A DNA stretch of 64,000 nucleotides from Streptantibioticus parmotrematis (GCF_019890615.1 NZ_JAINVZ010000005.1:248001-312000); one strand, 5' to 3'. Shown: positions 31,838 to 41,882, counted from the first letter of the stretch. The notes: a model not told the origin generated them from the sequence alone. Numbers and translations: made by a program.

Positions 31838-33382
31838 ATGACACCCACCGCCCTGCGCGACCGGACCGACGAGGCCACCGGAGCACCCGGAGCCCCGCCG
31901 CACCCGACCGGCCACAGCCTCGGCGCCTGGTTCGCACGCGGCATGGCCGTCGACCCGGACGCCGAAGCACTCCGCGTCGGCAACCACCACCTGACCTACC
32001 GTCAAGTTCATGATGAGGCACTGGCGTTGGCGGGCGCGCTGACCGGTGCCGTGCGCGGCCGGCCGCGGCGCGTCGGCCTGCTCGCCGCCCGCAGCGTGCG
32101 CGCCTACACGGGCCTGCTCGCCGCCACTTTCGCCGGTGCCGCCGTCGTCCCGCTCAACCCCGCCTTCCCGCCCGCCAGGACCGCGGCGATGGTCGAGGCC
32201 GCCGGGGTGGACGTGGTCATCGTGGACGACGACGGCGCGGCCCGGCTGCCGGACCTCGCCCATGCCCTGGCCGGCGTCCCGGTCGTGGACGCCCCCGCGG
32301 ACACCCCGGCCGCCGCGCCGCACCCCGCCGACCCGGACGAGATCGCGTACATCCTGTTCACCTCCGGCTCCACCGGGCGGCCCAAGGGCGTGCCGGTGCT
32401 CCACCGCAACGTCGACGCCTACTTGCGCTTCGTCCACGACCGCTACGGCTTCGGGCCCGACGACGTGTTCTCGCAGACCTTCGACCTCACCTTCGACCTG
32501 GCGATGTTCGACCTGTTCGCCGGGTGGGGGAGCGGCGGCACCGTGGTCAGCGTCCCGCAGGCCGCGTACGCCGGTCTGGAGCGGTTCCTGACCGAGCAGG
32601 GCGTCACCGTGTGGTTCTCCGCGCCCAGCCTGATCGCGCTGGCCCGCCGCAGAGGACTGGACGAGGACGCGATGCCCACCCTGCGCTGGAGCCTGTTCTG
32701 CGGCGAGCCGCTGCTCGACCGCGACGCGGCCGACTGGCAGCGCGCGGCGCCTCACTCCGTCGTGGAGAACCTCTACGGGCCCACCGAACTGACCATCTCG
32801 TGCAGCGTGCACCGCTGGGACCCCGACACCTCGCCCGCCCGCGCGGTCAACGGGGTCGTGCCGATCGGCGCGCTGCATCCGGGGATGAGCTCCATCCTGC
32901 TGGACGTGGACGAGGCGACCGGGGCGGGCGAACTGTGCGTCACCGGCCACCAGATGTTCCCCGGCTACCTCGACCCGGCCGACGACGAGGGCCGGTTCGT
33001 CAGCTGGGGCGGCAACTGCTGGTACCGCACCGGCGACCTGGTGCGCTGGGCCGACGGCGACGAACTCGTCTACCTGGGGCGGCGCGACCACCAGGTGCAG
33101 ATCCACGGCGTACGCGTGGAACTCGCCGAGGTCGAATGGGCACTGCGCGAGGTCGAGGGCGTGAACGACGCCGTGGTGGTCGCCGTCGACGGCGAACTCG
33201 TCGCCTACTGGCAGGGCACCTCCAGGACCGCCGCCGCCCTGGCCGCGCAACTCGCCGACATCCTGCCCAAGGCGCTCGTCCCGCGCCGCTTCGTGGAGGT
33301 CGAGGACTTCCCGCTCAACCCCAACCGCAAGATCGACCGCAAGGCGCTGGCCGCCCGCGCCGCCGGACCGGTCACCGCGTGA
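31838..33382 (+). CDS. Free-standing amino acid adenylation enzyme
   Basis: This 514-residue ANL-family enzyme has the P-loop core FTSGSTGRPKG, the A5 motif NLYGPTE, YRTGDLV and the C-terminal Lys motif NPNRKIDRKAL. There is no attached carrier domain. The A4 region reads FDLTFDLAMFDLF, so Asp for alpha-amine recognition is present. The closest pattern I know is the D-alanine ligase/ZmaJ type that loads small amino acids on a discrete carrier. Beside an FkbK/FkbI-like set, loading serine for aminomalonyl-ACP is an attractive guess, but the substrate cannot be read with certainty. The ATG has GAGAGG upstream, 28 nt after the thioesterase. Confidence 0.88.
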   Translation: MTPTALRDRTDEATGAPGAPPHPTGHSLGAWFARGMAVDPDAEALRVGNHHLTYRQVHDEALALAGALTGAVRGRPRRVGLLAARSVRAYTGLLAATFAGAAVVPLNPAFPPARTAAMVEAAGVDVVIVDDDGAARLPDLAHALAGVPVVDAPADTPAAAPHPADPDEIAYILFTSGSTGRPKGVPVLHRNVDAYLRFVHDRYGFGPDDVFSQTFDLTFDLAMFDLFAGWGSGGTVVSVPQAAYAGLERFLTEQGVTVWFSAPSLIALARRRGLDEDAMPTLRWSLFCGEPLLDRDAADWQRAAPHSVVENLYGPTELTISCSVHRWDPDTSPARAVNGVVPIGALHPGMSSILLDVDEATGAGELCVTGHQMFPGYLDPADDEGRFVSWGGNCWYRTGDLVRWADGDELVYLGRRDHQVQIHGVRVELAEVEWALREVEGVNDAVVVAVDGELVAYWQGTSRTAAALAAQLADILPKALVPRRFVEVEDFPLNPNRKIDRKALAARAAGPVTA

Positions 33383-33431
33383 CCGGCCGGGACGCGAGCG
33401 GCCCGGTAACGCGCCCGTCCGGGCGCCCGCC

Positions 33432-36400
33432 TCAGCCGCCGCCCCCGGCAGCGCCGCCGTCCAGCTCCGCGGCCAGCGACCGCACGGTCGGATGCCGCAC
33501 CAGCGTGGCCGCCGACACCTCGGCCGCCGGCAGGGCCGACCGGATCCGGGCGACCAGCTGGACCGCGAGCAGCGAATGACCGCCCAGCTCCAGGAAGTCG
33601 TCCAGCGCGCCCACCCGGTCCAGCCCGAGCGCCGCCGCCCAGGCCTGCGCCAGCACCCGTTCGGTGCCCGGGGCGGGCTCCTCGTAGGGCACGGACAGCT
33701 CACGCCGCGGGTGGCGCGGCGTGTCCGGCTCCTCGGGCCCGGCGCTGCCGGTCACCCAGCGGGTCAGTCGCGGCTCCAGCGGACCGGTGGAGACCACGAC
33801 CCGCGCCAGACGCTCCCGTTCGGCCGCGATCCGGTCGAAGACCACGGCGCCGTCGTGCGGGACGATGTCGTACTCCGCCCCGGCGCGGCCGTCACCGTCG
33901 CCGCTCCAGGCGTCCCAGTCGATCACCGTCCACCCGCCCGCGCCGAGCAGCCGGGCCCGCTGGGCGAACGCGTCGAGCGCCGCACCGCAGACCGCTTGCA
34001 CGCCCTGCCCCGGGCCGCCCAGGATGGACGCCAGGGAGGAGAAGGCGATCCGGAAGCCGAACGCCTCGTCCTCGAGCGCCTCCTGAAGCGCGTGGAAGCC
34101 GCCCACCCGCGCGGCCTCCCACGCCTCGGGGCCGTCCGCCGTCGCCGCGTGCACGACGGCGTCCAGGCCACCGAACCGGTCGCGGGCCGCGTCCACCACG
34201 GCGCGCAGCGCGTCCGCGTCCGCGGGGTCGGCGGTCCTCGCGAGCACGGCGGCGGCACCCCGGCGCTCCAGGTCCAGCACCTCGCGCGCGCACCGCGACG
34301 CCTCGTCGGCGCCGGACGGATCGCGTCGTCCCGGCGGGGGCAGCGGCACGGCCGTGGTGAGGACCAGACGGCATCCGTACGCCTCGGCCAGGTGCCGTGC
34401 GACCGCGAGCCCCGCGCCCTCCAGGCCACCGGTGACCAGCACGCGGTCCCCGGCGCGCAGTGCGGGCAGGGCCGTCGTGTCCGCCGCCCACCGCTCGTAA
34501 CGCGGCTCCCACAGCGCGCCGCCGCGCACCGCGACCGGGCCCGCCTGGGCGCGCACCACCGCGGCGAGCGCCCAGCCCGCCGCCTGCCCGGCCGCAGCGC
34601 GCGCCGCCCGGCCTTCCGGCGCGTCCGACTCGCTGCGCGGGTCGAGGTCGACGTGACGGCAGTCGAGCGCGGCGTGCTCCTGCGCCAGTACGGGGGCGAG
34701 ACCTGCGAGTCCGGCGTGCTCCGGGTGCCGCAGGTCCGTGCCGGACACCGCGGTCGCGCCCGCCGTGAGCAACACCAATCGCGTCGGCGGCAGTTCGGGG
34801 TCGCGGGCGAGCGCCTCGGCCAGCGCCGACGCCGACCGCGTGCCCCGCGACCGCTCGGCGGCGAAGTGCTCCGCGCCCTCGCCGACGGGCGTGGCCAGGG
34901 CGAAGGCGTGCACCACGGTGCGCGGTGCCACCACCGACTCGCCCAGCGCCCGCGCCAGATCGTCGGCCGAGTCCGGGCGCACGGTGACCTCGCCCGCCGC
35001 TCCGACGCCGAACGCCGATCCGGCGCGCACGGTCACCACCTCCGCGCCCGCCCGCAGCAGCCGCCCGGCCAGCGCCTCGCCGCGTTCCTCGGCGGCCAGC
35101 ACCAGCCACGGACCGGCGGCCCGCAGCCGGGCGTCCAAGTCGCCGTGCTCCGGCGGTAGTTGCCGCCAGACCGGCACGTGTGTCCAGTGTCCGGGGTCCG
35201 TGTACCGGCCCTCCGCGACCGGCGCGGCGGACGCGGAGGGGCGCGGTGTCAGCCAGTGCCGGGCCCGGCGGAAGGGATAGGTCGGCAGGGTCACGCGACG
35301 GCCGAGACCGCCGTGCAGCGCGCCCCAGTCCACCCGAGCCCCGGCCAGCCACACCCTACCGATGAGGGCGACCAGCCACGCCGCCGCGTCGTCACCGCGG
35401 GCGCCCGAGTCGTCCGGCGCCACCGTCACGGTCAGCGCGTCGTCGCCGACCGCCTGCGCCGCGTCGGCCACCCGCACGCCCAACTCCCGCAAGCCCTGGG
35501 CCAGGGCGCCGAGCACCGCGTCGGGGTCCGCACCCCGCACCGCCGCGCCGGGCAGCGACCGGGCCGCCGCCTCGCCGAGCGACGCCCACCACCCCTGCGG
35601 CACCTCCGCGCCCGCGACCAGGGCCACCGACGGGTCCTGACGGGACGTCATCCCGTCGATCCAGCGCGACGGATCGCGCAGCGCCGCCACCGCGTCCGCC
35701 CGGTCCCGGCAGACCACGAACCGCCGCGCCGCGAAGTGGCCGCGGGACACCTGGAGGGTGTAGGCCACGTCGGCCAGGTCGTCCGGCGCGCCCGACGGGC
35801 AGGCGGCGGTACCGGTCGGCTCCCGGCGCTCCAGGTGCGCCGCCAGGCGTTCCGCCACCGCGTCCAGCGTTCCGGGCTCGGCGGCGGAGAAGGCCAGCAG
35901 GTGCGGTCCGGGCCGTGGCGGACGTTCGGCACGCGGCGGTGCCTCCTCGATGACGACGTGCGCGTTGGTGCCGCCCAGGCCGAACGCGCTCACCCCGGCG
36001 CGGCGCGGCTCCGGTCCCTGCGGCCAGGGCCGGTCGGCGGTCAGCACCGTGAACCGGTCGGCGGCGGAGGCCAGAACGGGGTTGGGCCGCTCGTAGCCCG
36101 CCGTCGAGGGCAGCACGTGATGGCGTACGTTCAGCGCCGCCCGCATCAGCCCGGTGACCCCGGCGGCCCGGTCGAGGTGACCGACCTGGGGCTTGACCGA
36201 GCTGAGCACGCAAGGGCGCTGCCCCGCGCGCTGGAAGACCCGGGCGAGCGCGGCCACCTCGATGGAGTCGCCCAGCGGCGTGCCGTTGGCGTGGCACTCC
36301 ACGTAGCCCACGGACTCCGGCTTGACGTCGGCGACGGCGAGCGCGGTCTCGATGACCGCCGCCTGCCCGTCCACGCCCGGCGCCGCGTAACCCGCCCGCT

Positions 36401-37277
36401 GCGCGCCGTCGTTGGTGACCGCGGACCCGATGACGACCGCGTGCACCACGTCACCGTCGGCGAGCGCGTCCGCCATCCGCTTCAGCGCCACCACACCGAC
36501 CCCGGAACCGGTCACCGTGCCGTCGGCCGCCGCGTCGAAGGTCCGCACGCGCCCGGTCGGCGAGGTGATCCCGCCCTCGTGGTGCAGGTACCCGGCGGGC
36601 TGCGGCAGCGGCAGGCACGCCCCGCCCGCCAGCGCCATGTCGCACTCGAACGTCAGCAGGCTCTGCACGGCCAGGTGCACCGCGACCAGCGACGTCGAGC
36701 AGAACGTCTGCACGCTCAGGCTCGGCCCGCGCAGCCCCAGCTTGTACGCCACCAGCGAGGTCAGCGAGTCGCGCTCGTCGCCCACCGCCAGCAGCATCCC
36801 GCCGCCCGGCTCGTCCGCCACGTGCGCGGCGTTCGACAGAAGGTAGTCGGGGAAGGCGCTGCCGCCGAACACCCCGACCTGGCCGGGCGGCCCGACCGGC
36901 GGATAGCCCGCGGCCTCCAGCGCCTCCCAGCAGCACTCCAGGAAGAGCCGGTGCTGCGGCTCCATCGTCTCCGCTTCGCGCGGTGAGAAGCCGAACGCCG
37001 CCGCGTCGAAGAGCTCCAGCCCCTCGACCGGCCCGCCCACCCGCACGTAGTGGGGGTCGGCGCGGCGCGCGGGGTCGACACCCGCCGCGTCCAGCTCCGC
37101 GTCCGTGATCTCCCGCAGCCCCGGCACCCCGTCGAGCAGGTTGCGCCACAGGCCGTCCACGTCCCCGGCGCCCGGGAAGCGGCCGGACATCCCGACGATC
37201 GCCACCGCCGACTCGTAACGCGACGCGAGGTCCGGTTCCCCGCCGATGCCCCCGTGGGGCTCAGGCACGCTGTCCAT
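33432..37277 (-). CDS. AT-less PKS module KS-(KR dead)-ACP
   Basis: This single-module PKS of 1281 residues lies opposite to the main PKS genes. The KS (about 24-445) has Cys in TFCSTSLVAV, but HGTGT is HANGT; both active His residues remain. After the KS the AT is missing: only about 120-250 residues of linker separate it from the post-AT motif LPTYPFRRARHW. A KR scaffold follows (GGLEGAG). Where active KRs have YxxxN, this one reads QAVCG, so Tyr and Asn are both lost and it should not reduce. The C-terminal ACP (about 1195-1270) has LGGHSL. There is no TE. It starts 21 nt after the ABC permease gene. The module needs a trans-acting AT or direct loading from a discrete ACP. Confidence 0.93.
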   Translation of the reverse strand: MDSVPEPHGGIGGEPDLASRYESAVAIVGMSGRFPGAGDVDGLWRNLLDGVPGLREITDAELDAAGVDPARRADPHYVRVGGPVEGLELFDAAAFGFSPREAETMEPQHRLFLECCWEALEAAGYPPVGPPGQVGVFGGSAFPDYLLSNAAHVADEPGGGMLLAVGDERDSLTSLVAYKLGLRGPSLSVQTFCSTSLVAVHLAVQSLLTFECDMALAGGACLPLPQPAGYLHHEGGITSPTGRVRTFDAAADGTVTGSGVGVVALKRMADALADGDVVHAVVIGSAVTNDGAQRAGYAAPGVDGQAAVIETALAVADVKPESVGYVECHANGTPLGDSIEVAALARVFQRAGQRPCVLSSVKPQVGHLDRAAGVTGLMRAALNVRHHVLPSTAGYERPNPVLASAADRFTVLTADRPWPQGPEPRRAGVSAFGLGGTNAHVVIEEAPPRAERPPRPGPHLLAFSAAEPGTLDAVAERLAAHLERREPTGTAACPSGAPDDLADVAYTLQVSRGHFAARRFVVCRDRADAVAALRDPSRWIDGMTSRQDPSVALVAGAEVPQGWWASLGEAAARSLPGAAVRGADPDAVLGALAQGLRELGVRVADAAQAVGDDALTVTVAPDDSGARGDDAAAWLVALIGRVWLAGARVDWGALHGGLGRRVTLPTYPFRRARHWLTPRPSASAAPVAEGRYTDPGHWTHVPVWRQLPPEHGDLDARLRAAGPWLVLAAEERGEALAGRLLRAGAEVVTVRAGSAFGVGAAGEVTVRPDSADDLARALGESVVAPRTVVHAFALATPVGEGAEHFAAERSRGTRSASALAEALARDPELPPTRLVLLTAGATAVSGTDLRHPEHAGLAGLAPVLAQEHAALDCRHVDLDPRSESDAPEGRAARAAAGQAAGWALAAVVRAQAGPVAVRGGALWEPRYERWAADTTALPALRAGDRVLVTGGLEGAGLAVARHLAEAYGCRLVLTTAVPLPPPGRRDPSGADEASRCAREVLDLERRGAAAVLARTADPADADALRAVVDAARDRFGGLDAVVHAATADGPEAWEAARVGGFHALQEALEDEAFGFRIAFSSLASILGGPGQGVQAVCGAALDAFAQRARLLGAGGWTVIDWDAWSGDGDGRAGAEYDIVPHDGAVVFDRIAAERERLARVVVSTGPLEPRLTRWVTGSAGPEEPDTPRHPRRELSVPYEEPAPGTERVLAQAWAAALGLDRVGALDDFLELGGHSLLAVQLVARIRSALPAAEVSAATLVRHPTVRSLAAELDGGAAGGGG

Positions 37278-37298
37278 GAGGTCCTCTCGCTCTCTCGC

Positions 37299-38054
37299 TC
37301 ACAGCAGGTGGCTGCGGCCCCAGCCGCGGGCCAGCCGGTACGTGGCCACGGCGCCGCCGGCCAGCGCGATGGCCAGGCACACCAGCGCGGGACGCAGCAT
37401 CGCGCCGGCGTCGTCGGCGATGGCCGCGTGCAGCATCGACATCGCCCAGTAGCCCGGTGAGCAGGGCGCGATGTCCCGGGCCCACTGCGGCATCAGGCTC
37501 ACCGGCACCAGCGCCCCGCCGATCGCGCTCACCAGCATCGCGCCCAGGTCCGTCACCATGCCCAGGTCACCCCGGCTGCGCACCAGCGTGGCCAGCGCCG
37601 CGCCGAGCGACAGGAGGGTGACGCCCCAGATCGCGATGGCCAGCAGGAGCAGGCCCGCATCGACGGGCACGGCCATGCCGATCACCAGGCAGCCGAAGCA
37701 CAGCAGCACCGTCTGCTGGAGCACCAGGATGACCAGCGCGGGCACCGTCTTGCCCAGCAGCAGTTCGGCGCGGGCCGCCCGGCTGGCGCGCAGCCGGTCC
37801 CAGGTGCGCCACTCGCGCTCGACCATGATGGAGTTGCCGACGATGGCGAGCGCGAACACCGAGAACATCACCAGCGGCCCGGTGACCGCCTGGAGGGTGC
37901 CGGTGTCCAGCGACTTCATGTACAGCGGTTTGAAGACCACCATCAGCAGCATCGGCATCACGATGTAGCTGATCATCTGGCCCGGGTCGCGCAGCCGCAG
38001 CAGGGCGTTGTGCCGGATCAACAGGCCGGTGCGGCGCAGGGATTCAGTCGCCAT
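37299..38054 (-). CDS. ABC-2 type exporter membrane subunit
   Basis: This 251-residue protein has about six hydrophobic segments and the usual ABC-2/DrrB layout, with a charged N-terminus, QMISYIVMPMLL and a central loop carrying EREWRTWDRL. It overlaps the ATPase gene by 11 nt, so the two form one transporter. The likely role is export of the product or self-resistance. It is followed closely by the AT-less PKS gene in the same transcript. Confidence 0.92.
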   Translation of the reverse strand: MATESLRRTGLLIRHNALLRLRDPGQMISYIVMPMLLMVVFKPLYMKSLDTGTLQAVTGPLVMFSVFALAIVGNSIMVEREWRTWDRLRASRAARAELLLGKTVPALVILVLQQTVLLCFGCLVIGMAVPVDAGLLLLAIAIWGVTLLSLGAALATLVRSRGDLGMVTDLGAMLVSAIGGALVPVSLMPQWARDIAPCSPGYWAMSMLHAAIADDAGAMLRPALVCLAIALAGGAVATYRLARGWGRSHLL

Positions 38055-38979
38055 CGGTGACCGCCAGGGCTCGGTAGAGGTCGTCCAGGTCGGGGTTGCG
38101 CACGTCCACGTTGCTCACCGGGCGGGTCGCCTCGGCCAGCAGCCTGGCCAGGGCGGCGGTCGGATCGGTGGTGGAGACCCGCACGTGGCTGTCGTCGTCG
38201 AAGGAGACCCGCACCTCACCGGGCAGGCCCTCCAGCAGCTCCGCGCTGGTGCCCCGGGCGATCACCCGGCCGCGCCGGGCCACCGCGATCGTGGCCTGGA
38301 GTTCGGTGAGTTCGGTCAGGTAGTGCGTGGTGTAGACGACGGCGGCGCCCTCGGACGCGCGCTGCCTGACGGTGTCCAGCAGTGCCTGACGGGTCTCGGG
38401 GTCGGCGCCCGCGGTCGGCTCGTCGAGCAGCAGGAGCTTCGGGCGGTGGATCAGGGCCACCGCGGCCTGCGCCCGCCGCTGCTGCCCGCCGGAGAGCACC
38501 CCGACCGGGCGGTCGAGGAACTCGGTCAGCCGCAGCGCCGCCGCCAGCTCCCCGACCTCCTCGCCCAGCCGCGCCTTGCGCAGCCCCGACAGACCACCGA
38601 AGAGCCGCAGGTGCTCGCGGACCGTGACCGGCGGGTACAGGGCGATGTGCTGCGGGGAGATGCCGATCAGTTCGCGGGCCCTGGCCGGTTCGCGGCCGCT
38701 GACCGTGGCGGTGCCGGAGTCCTGCCGGATCAGACCCGAGACGACCTCCACGAACGTCGTCTTGCCGGCGCCGTTGTGGCCCACCAGCCCGACGATCTCC
38801 CCGGCGCGCACGGTCAGTTCGAAGCCGTCCAGGGCGCGCACGTCCCCGTAGCGCTTGTGCAGGCCGCGCACCTCCAGCACGGCGGGGCCGAAGGCGTCGG
38901 GCACGTGGTCCCGTTCCGGTTCTGGCGGCGCCTGGGTCGCCCGCCGGGCGCCCGCGGCGGCGGTCGGTGAGATGGTCAA
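38044..38979 (-). CDS. ABC exporter ATP-binding subunit (DrrA-like)
   Basis: This 311-residue ATPase has Walker A GHNGAGKTTF, signature LSGGQQRR, Walker B LLLLDEPTAGAD and a C-terminal extension typical of drug-resistance ATPases of the DrrA type. It overlaps the SARP gene by ATGA and the permease gene by 11 nt. The transporter is thus under the same control as the regulator. Confidence 0.94.
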   Translation of the reverse strand: MTISPTAAAGARRATQAPPEPERDHVPDAFGPAVLEVRGLHKRYGDVRALDGFELTVRAGEIVGLVGHNGAGKTTFVEVVSGLIRQDSGTATVSGREPARARELIGISPQHIALYPPVTVREHLRLFGGLSGLRKARLGEEVGELAAALRLTEFLDRPVGVLSGGQQRRAQAAVALIHRPKLLLLDEPTAGADPETRQALLDTVRQRASEGAAVVYTTHYLTELTELQATIAVARRGRVIARGTSAELLEGLPGEVRVSFDDDSHVRVSTTDPTAALARLLAEATRPVSNVDVRNPDLDDLYRALAVTDGD

Positions 38980-41756
38980 CGGTCCTCCCGGGACTCGATG
39001 CGGTGCCGGCTCGGGGCGTTCCCGGCCGGGCGGTGGATGTGGCGGACGGGGGCGCGTCGTTCGGCCGCGCCCTGGCGGTCGCCGTGCGCGGTGTCGAAGG
39101 CCTGCGGGGTCGCGCCGGCCAGTCCGTAACGGCTCTGCCGCGCGGGCCCCGACCAGCGGCCGGGCACGGCGGCCGGGCTCACGGGAGTCCCGCCGGGGAC
39201 GGCCGGACGGCGGGCGGTGCGCCGTCCGCGTTCCCGGGCCAGGCGTTCCAGGGCCGCCGACGCGAGCGACTGCCAGTGCGCCGTGCCCAGTTGCTCGAAG
39301 GCGGCGAGCGCCGCGCGCAGCCGGGCGGTCGCCTGGTCCCAGCGCCGCTCGTTGAGGTCGAGGACGCCCAGCGAGTGCAGCAGCGCCGCCTCGCCCAGCC
39401 GGTCACGGGTGCGGCGGACCGCCCACAGCGCGGTGGCGTGGCTCTCCCGCCAGTCCTCCCAGCGGTGTTGGGGTTCCGCGAGCGCCCCGATGGCGAGCGC
39501 CAGGTGCCAGCAGTGCGCGGTCTCGCCCGCCTCGGCGGCCTCGCGTACCGCGCCGGTCAGCGCCTTGCGCTCCTGTACGTACCAGCCCGCGGGATCGGTG
39601 GCGACCTCGTCGACCACCGAACGCTCCAGGCGTGAGCGGGTCGGGTCGCCGTGCTCGGCGAGCGGGACGCCGCCCAGCCGCAGCACCGCCTCGTCCGCCA
39701 GCGTCAGCCAGGCGCCGAGCATCCGCCGCCTTGCCTCGGGCCACGCCTCGCGCGCCTGCTCCGCCAGGCGTTCGGCCGCGAACAGCCGTACCAGGCCGCG
39801 CAGTCGGTAGCGCGCGGGACCCCGCTCGCCGTCGGCCACGTCCACCAGCCGGGCGTCCACCAGCGCCTCCAGCACGTCGCAGGCGGTGGCCGGGTCGACG
39901 TCCAGCAGCGGTGCGGCCGTCCACGCGGCGAAGTCCGCCTCGGGAAGCCCGCTGAGCCGGGCGAACAACACCCGTGCCAGGGACGGCAGCCGGTCGTGGG
40001 CGGCAGCGAGGGTGGCGCGGATGTCCAAGCCCTCGCAGGACAGTTCGTCCAGGCGCCGCGCCTCGTCGCGCAGCCGGTCGGTCAGCCGGCCCACGCTCCA
40101 GTGCGGCCGTGCCGACAGCCGCGCCGCCGCGATGCGCAGCGCCAGCGGCAGCCCGTCGCACAGCTCGACCAGGTCGATCGCCTCGCTCGGCTCGGCCGCG
40201 ATCCGTTCCGCGCCCGCCATCGCGGCCAGCATCTCCACGCCCTCGTGGGCGCTGGGCACGTCCAACTCGACCACGGCGGTGCCCGAGGGACCCGACAGCC
40301 TGGCGCGGCTGGTCACCAGCAGGCGGCAGGTGGGCGTGCCCGGCACCAGCGCCCGCAGCTGACCCGCGTCGGCCACGTTCTCGACCACGATCAGGGTGCG
40401 GCGCTTGGCGATGGCGCTGCGGTAGAGCGCCGCCCTGCTGTCCAGGCCCTCGGGGATCGCGGCGGCCGTGAAGCCCAGCGCCCGCAGGAACCGCTCCAGC
40501 ACCTCCGCGACCGGCTCGGGACCGGTCGCCCCGTGCGGCAGCTCCGCGTACAGCTGGCCGTCGGGGAAGGCGGCGGCCAGTTCGTGCGCGGTCTCGGCCG
40601 CGAACACCGACTTGCCCACCCCGGCCCGGCCGCTCACCACGGCGACCTGCATCGGCTCTCCGGACTCCACGTGGCCCGCCGGGTCCCCGGTGACCGTGCC
40701 CGCGAGGCTGCGGCACAGCCGCTCCAACGCGGCGTGGTCACCGGTGAAGTGCGCGACCCGTCCCGGCAGCATGCGCGGCACCGGCATCGGCGCCAGGGCC
40801 GTGGGGGCGGCGGGCGCCGCGGCCGGTTCGAGATCGGCGGAGCCGTTGAGGATCGCCAGGTGCAACCGGTGCAGCGCGGGCGAGGGTTCGAGCCCCAGCT
40901 CCTCCACGAACGTCCGGCGCACCGTGCGGTACGCGGCGAGCGCCTCCGCCTGCCGCCCGCACCGGTACAGCGCCAGCATCAACTGCCCGGCCGGACGCTC
41001 ACGCAACGGGAACTCCGAGACCAGGGCCTTGATCTCGCCCAGCACCTCGTGGTGGAGCCCGAGCCGCAGTTCCGCGTCCAGGCACTCCTCCAGCACCTCG
41101 AAGCGGCGCTCGGCGGCCCCGACCAGCTTGGCCTGCACGACGTCGCTGTCCGCTCCCGACAGCGGCTCGCCGCTCCACAGCGCCAGCGCCTCGCGGAACG
41201 CGGCCCTGGCACCGGCCGCACGCCCGTCGGCCAGCGCCTGGCGGCCTCGTGCCACCAGGTCGTCGAAGTGGTGCAGGTCCAGCTCCCCGTGGGCCAGGTC
41301 GATGGTGTAGCCGAGCCCCTGCATGCGGATGCGATGACCGAGCCCGGCCCGCTCCAGACCGCGCCGCAGCGCGGAGACGGCTGTCTGGATCTGCGCCCGG
41401 GCGGTGGTCGGGGGAGTGCTGCCCCACACCGCGTGCACCATCGTCTCCAGCGGCACCGGGTGGTTGTCGCCGAGCAGCAGCAGCGCGAGCACGATCTGCT
41501 GGCGGCGGGCGGTCACGGCCACCGGTCTCGGCCCGCGTACCTCCAGCGCCCCGAGCACGCGGAACAGCGGGAGGCCGCCGGTCCGTTCGGGATCCGCACC
41601 CGGAGGGGTTCTTCGCGTGGCGTCGGGAGAAGCCGGGCCGGAGGAGGCCGGGTCCGGGAAGGCGGGGTCCGGGGAAGCGGTGCGCTCCGCGTCGCCGTTC
41701 CCTTCGCCCGCGGGCGCGCCGGGGCCCCCGGGGGGCGGTGCGGTGTGGGTCGCCAT
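38976..41756 (-). CDS. SARP-family regulator with NB-ARC domain (AfsR-like)
   Basis: This 926-residue regulator has a low-complexity Pro/Ala/Ser N-terminus (about 1-60), an OmpR-type winged helix (about 65-160), a bacterial transcriptional activation domain (about 165-305), an NB-ARC ATPase with Walker A SGRAGVGKS (about 340-620) and a helical C-terminus. SARPs activate antibiotic clusters by binding direct heptamer repeats, and a TCGATAG pair 11 bp apart is present at 45362-45379. It is translated together with the exporter genes. It is probably the pathway-specific activator. Confidence 0.93.
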   Translation of the reverse strand: MATHTAPPPGGPGAPAGEGNGDAERTASPDPAFPDPASSGPASPDATRRTPPGADPERTGGLPLFRVLGALEVRGPRPVAVTARRQQIVLALLLLGDNHPVPLETMVHAVWGSTPPTTARAQIQTAVSALRRGLERAGLGHRIRMQGLGYTIDLAHGELDLHHFDDLVARGRQALADGRAAGARAAFREALALWSGEPLSGADSDVVQAKLVGAAERRFEVLEECLDAELRLGLHHEVLGEIKALVSEFPLRERPAGQLMLALYRCGRQAEALAAYRTVRRTFVEELGLEPSPALHRLHLAILNGSADLEPAAAPAAPTALAPMPVPRMLPGRVAHFTGDHAALERLCRSLAGTVTGDPAGHVESGEPMQVAVVSGRAGVGKSVFAAETAHELAAAFPDGQLYAELPHGATGPEPVAEVLERFLRALGFTAAAIPEGLDSRAALYRSAIAKRRTLIVVENVADAGQLRALVPGTPTCRLLVTSRARLSGPSGTAVVELDVPSAHEGVEMLAAMAGAERIAAEPSEAIDLVELCDGLPLALRIAAARLSARPHWSVGRLTDRLRDEARRLDELSCEGLDIRATLAAAHDRLPSLARVLFARLSGLPEADFAAWTAAPLLDVDPATACDVLEALVDARLVDVADGERGPARYRLRGLVRLFAAERLAEQAREAWPEARRRMLGAWLTLADEAVLRLGGVPLAEHGDPTRSRLERSVVDEVATDPAGWYVQERKALTGAVREAAEAGETAHCWHLALAIGALAEPQHRWEDWRESHATALWAVRRTRDRLGEAALLHSLGVLDLNERRWDQATARLRAALAAFEQLGTAHWQSLASAALERLARERGRRTARRPAVPGGTPVSPAAVPGRWSGPARQSRYGLAGATPQAFDTAHGDRQGAAERRAPVRHIHRPAGNAPSRHRIESREDR

Positions 41757-41849
41757 GTGCGTTCACCTTCCTGCTGTGTCGTGCCGGGGGACGCCGCGTT
41801 CACGGGCGGGGAGAGGGTGCGGTGCGGGGCAGGCGTGTTCAACGGATGC

Positions 41850-41880
41850 GGGCGGGCGGCGTCAGGGGCCGCCGTGCCCG
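41850..41880 (-). terminator. Possible weak hairpin after decarboxylase gene
   Basis: GGCGGC at 41855-41860 pairs with GCCGCC at 41868-41873, extended imperfectly by flanking GC pairs. It lies within the 126-bp gap between the decarboxylase stop and the SARP start. It could reduce readthrough into the regulator gene. The rest of the gap shows nothing clear. Confidence 0.3.
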
Positions 41881-41882
41881 CG

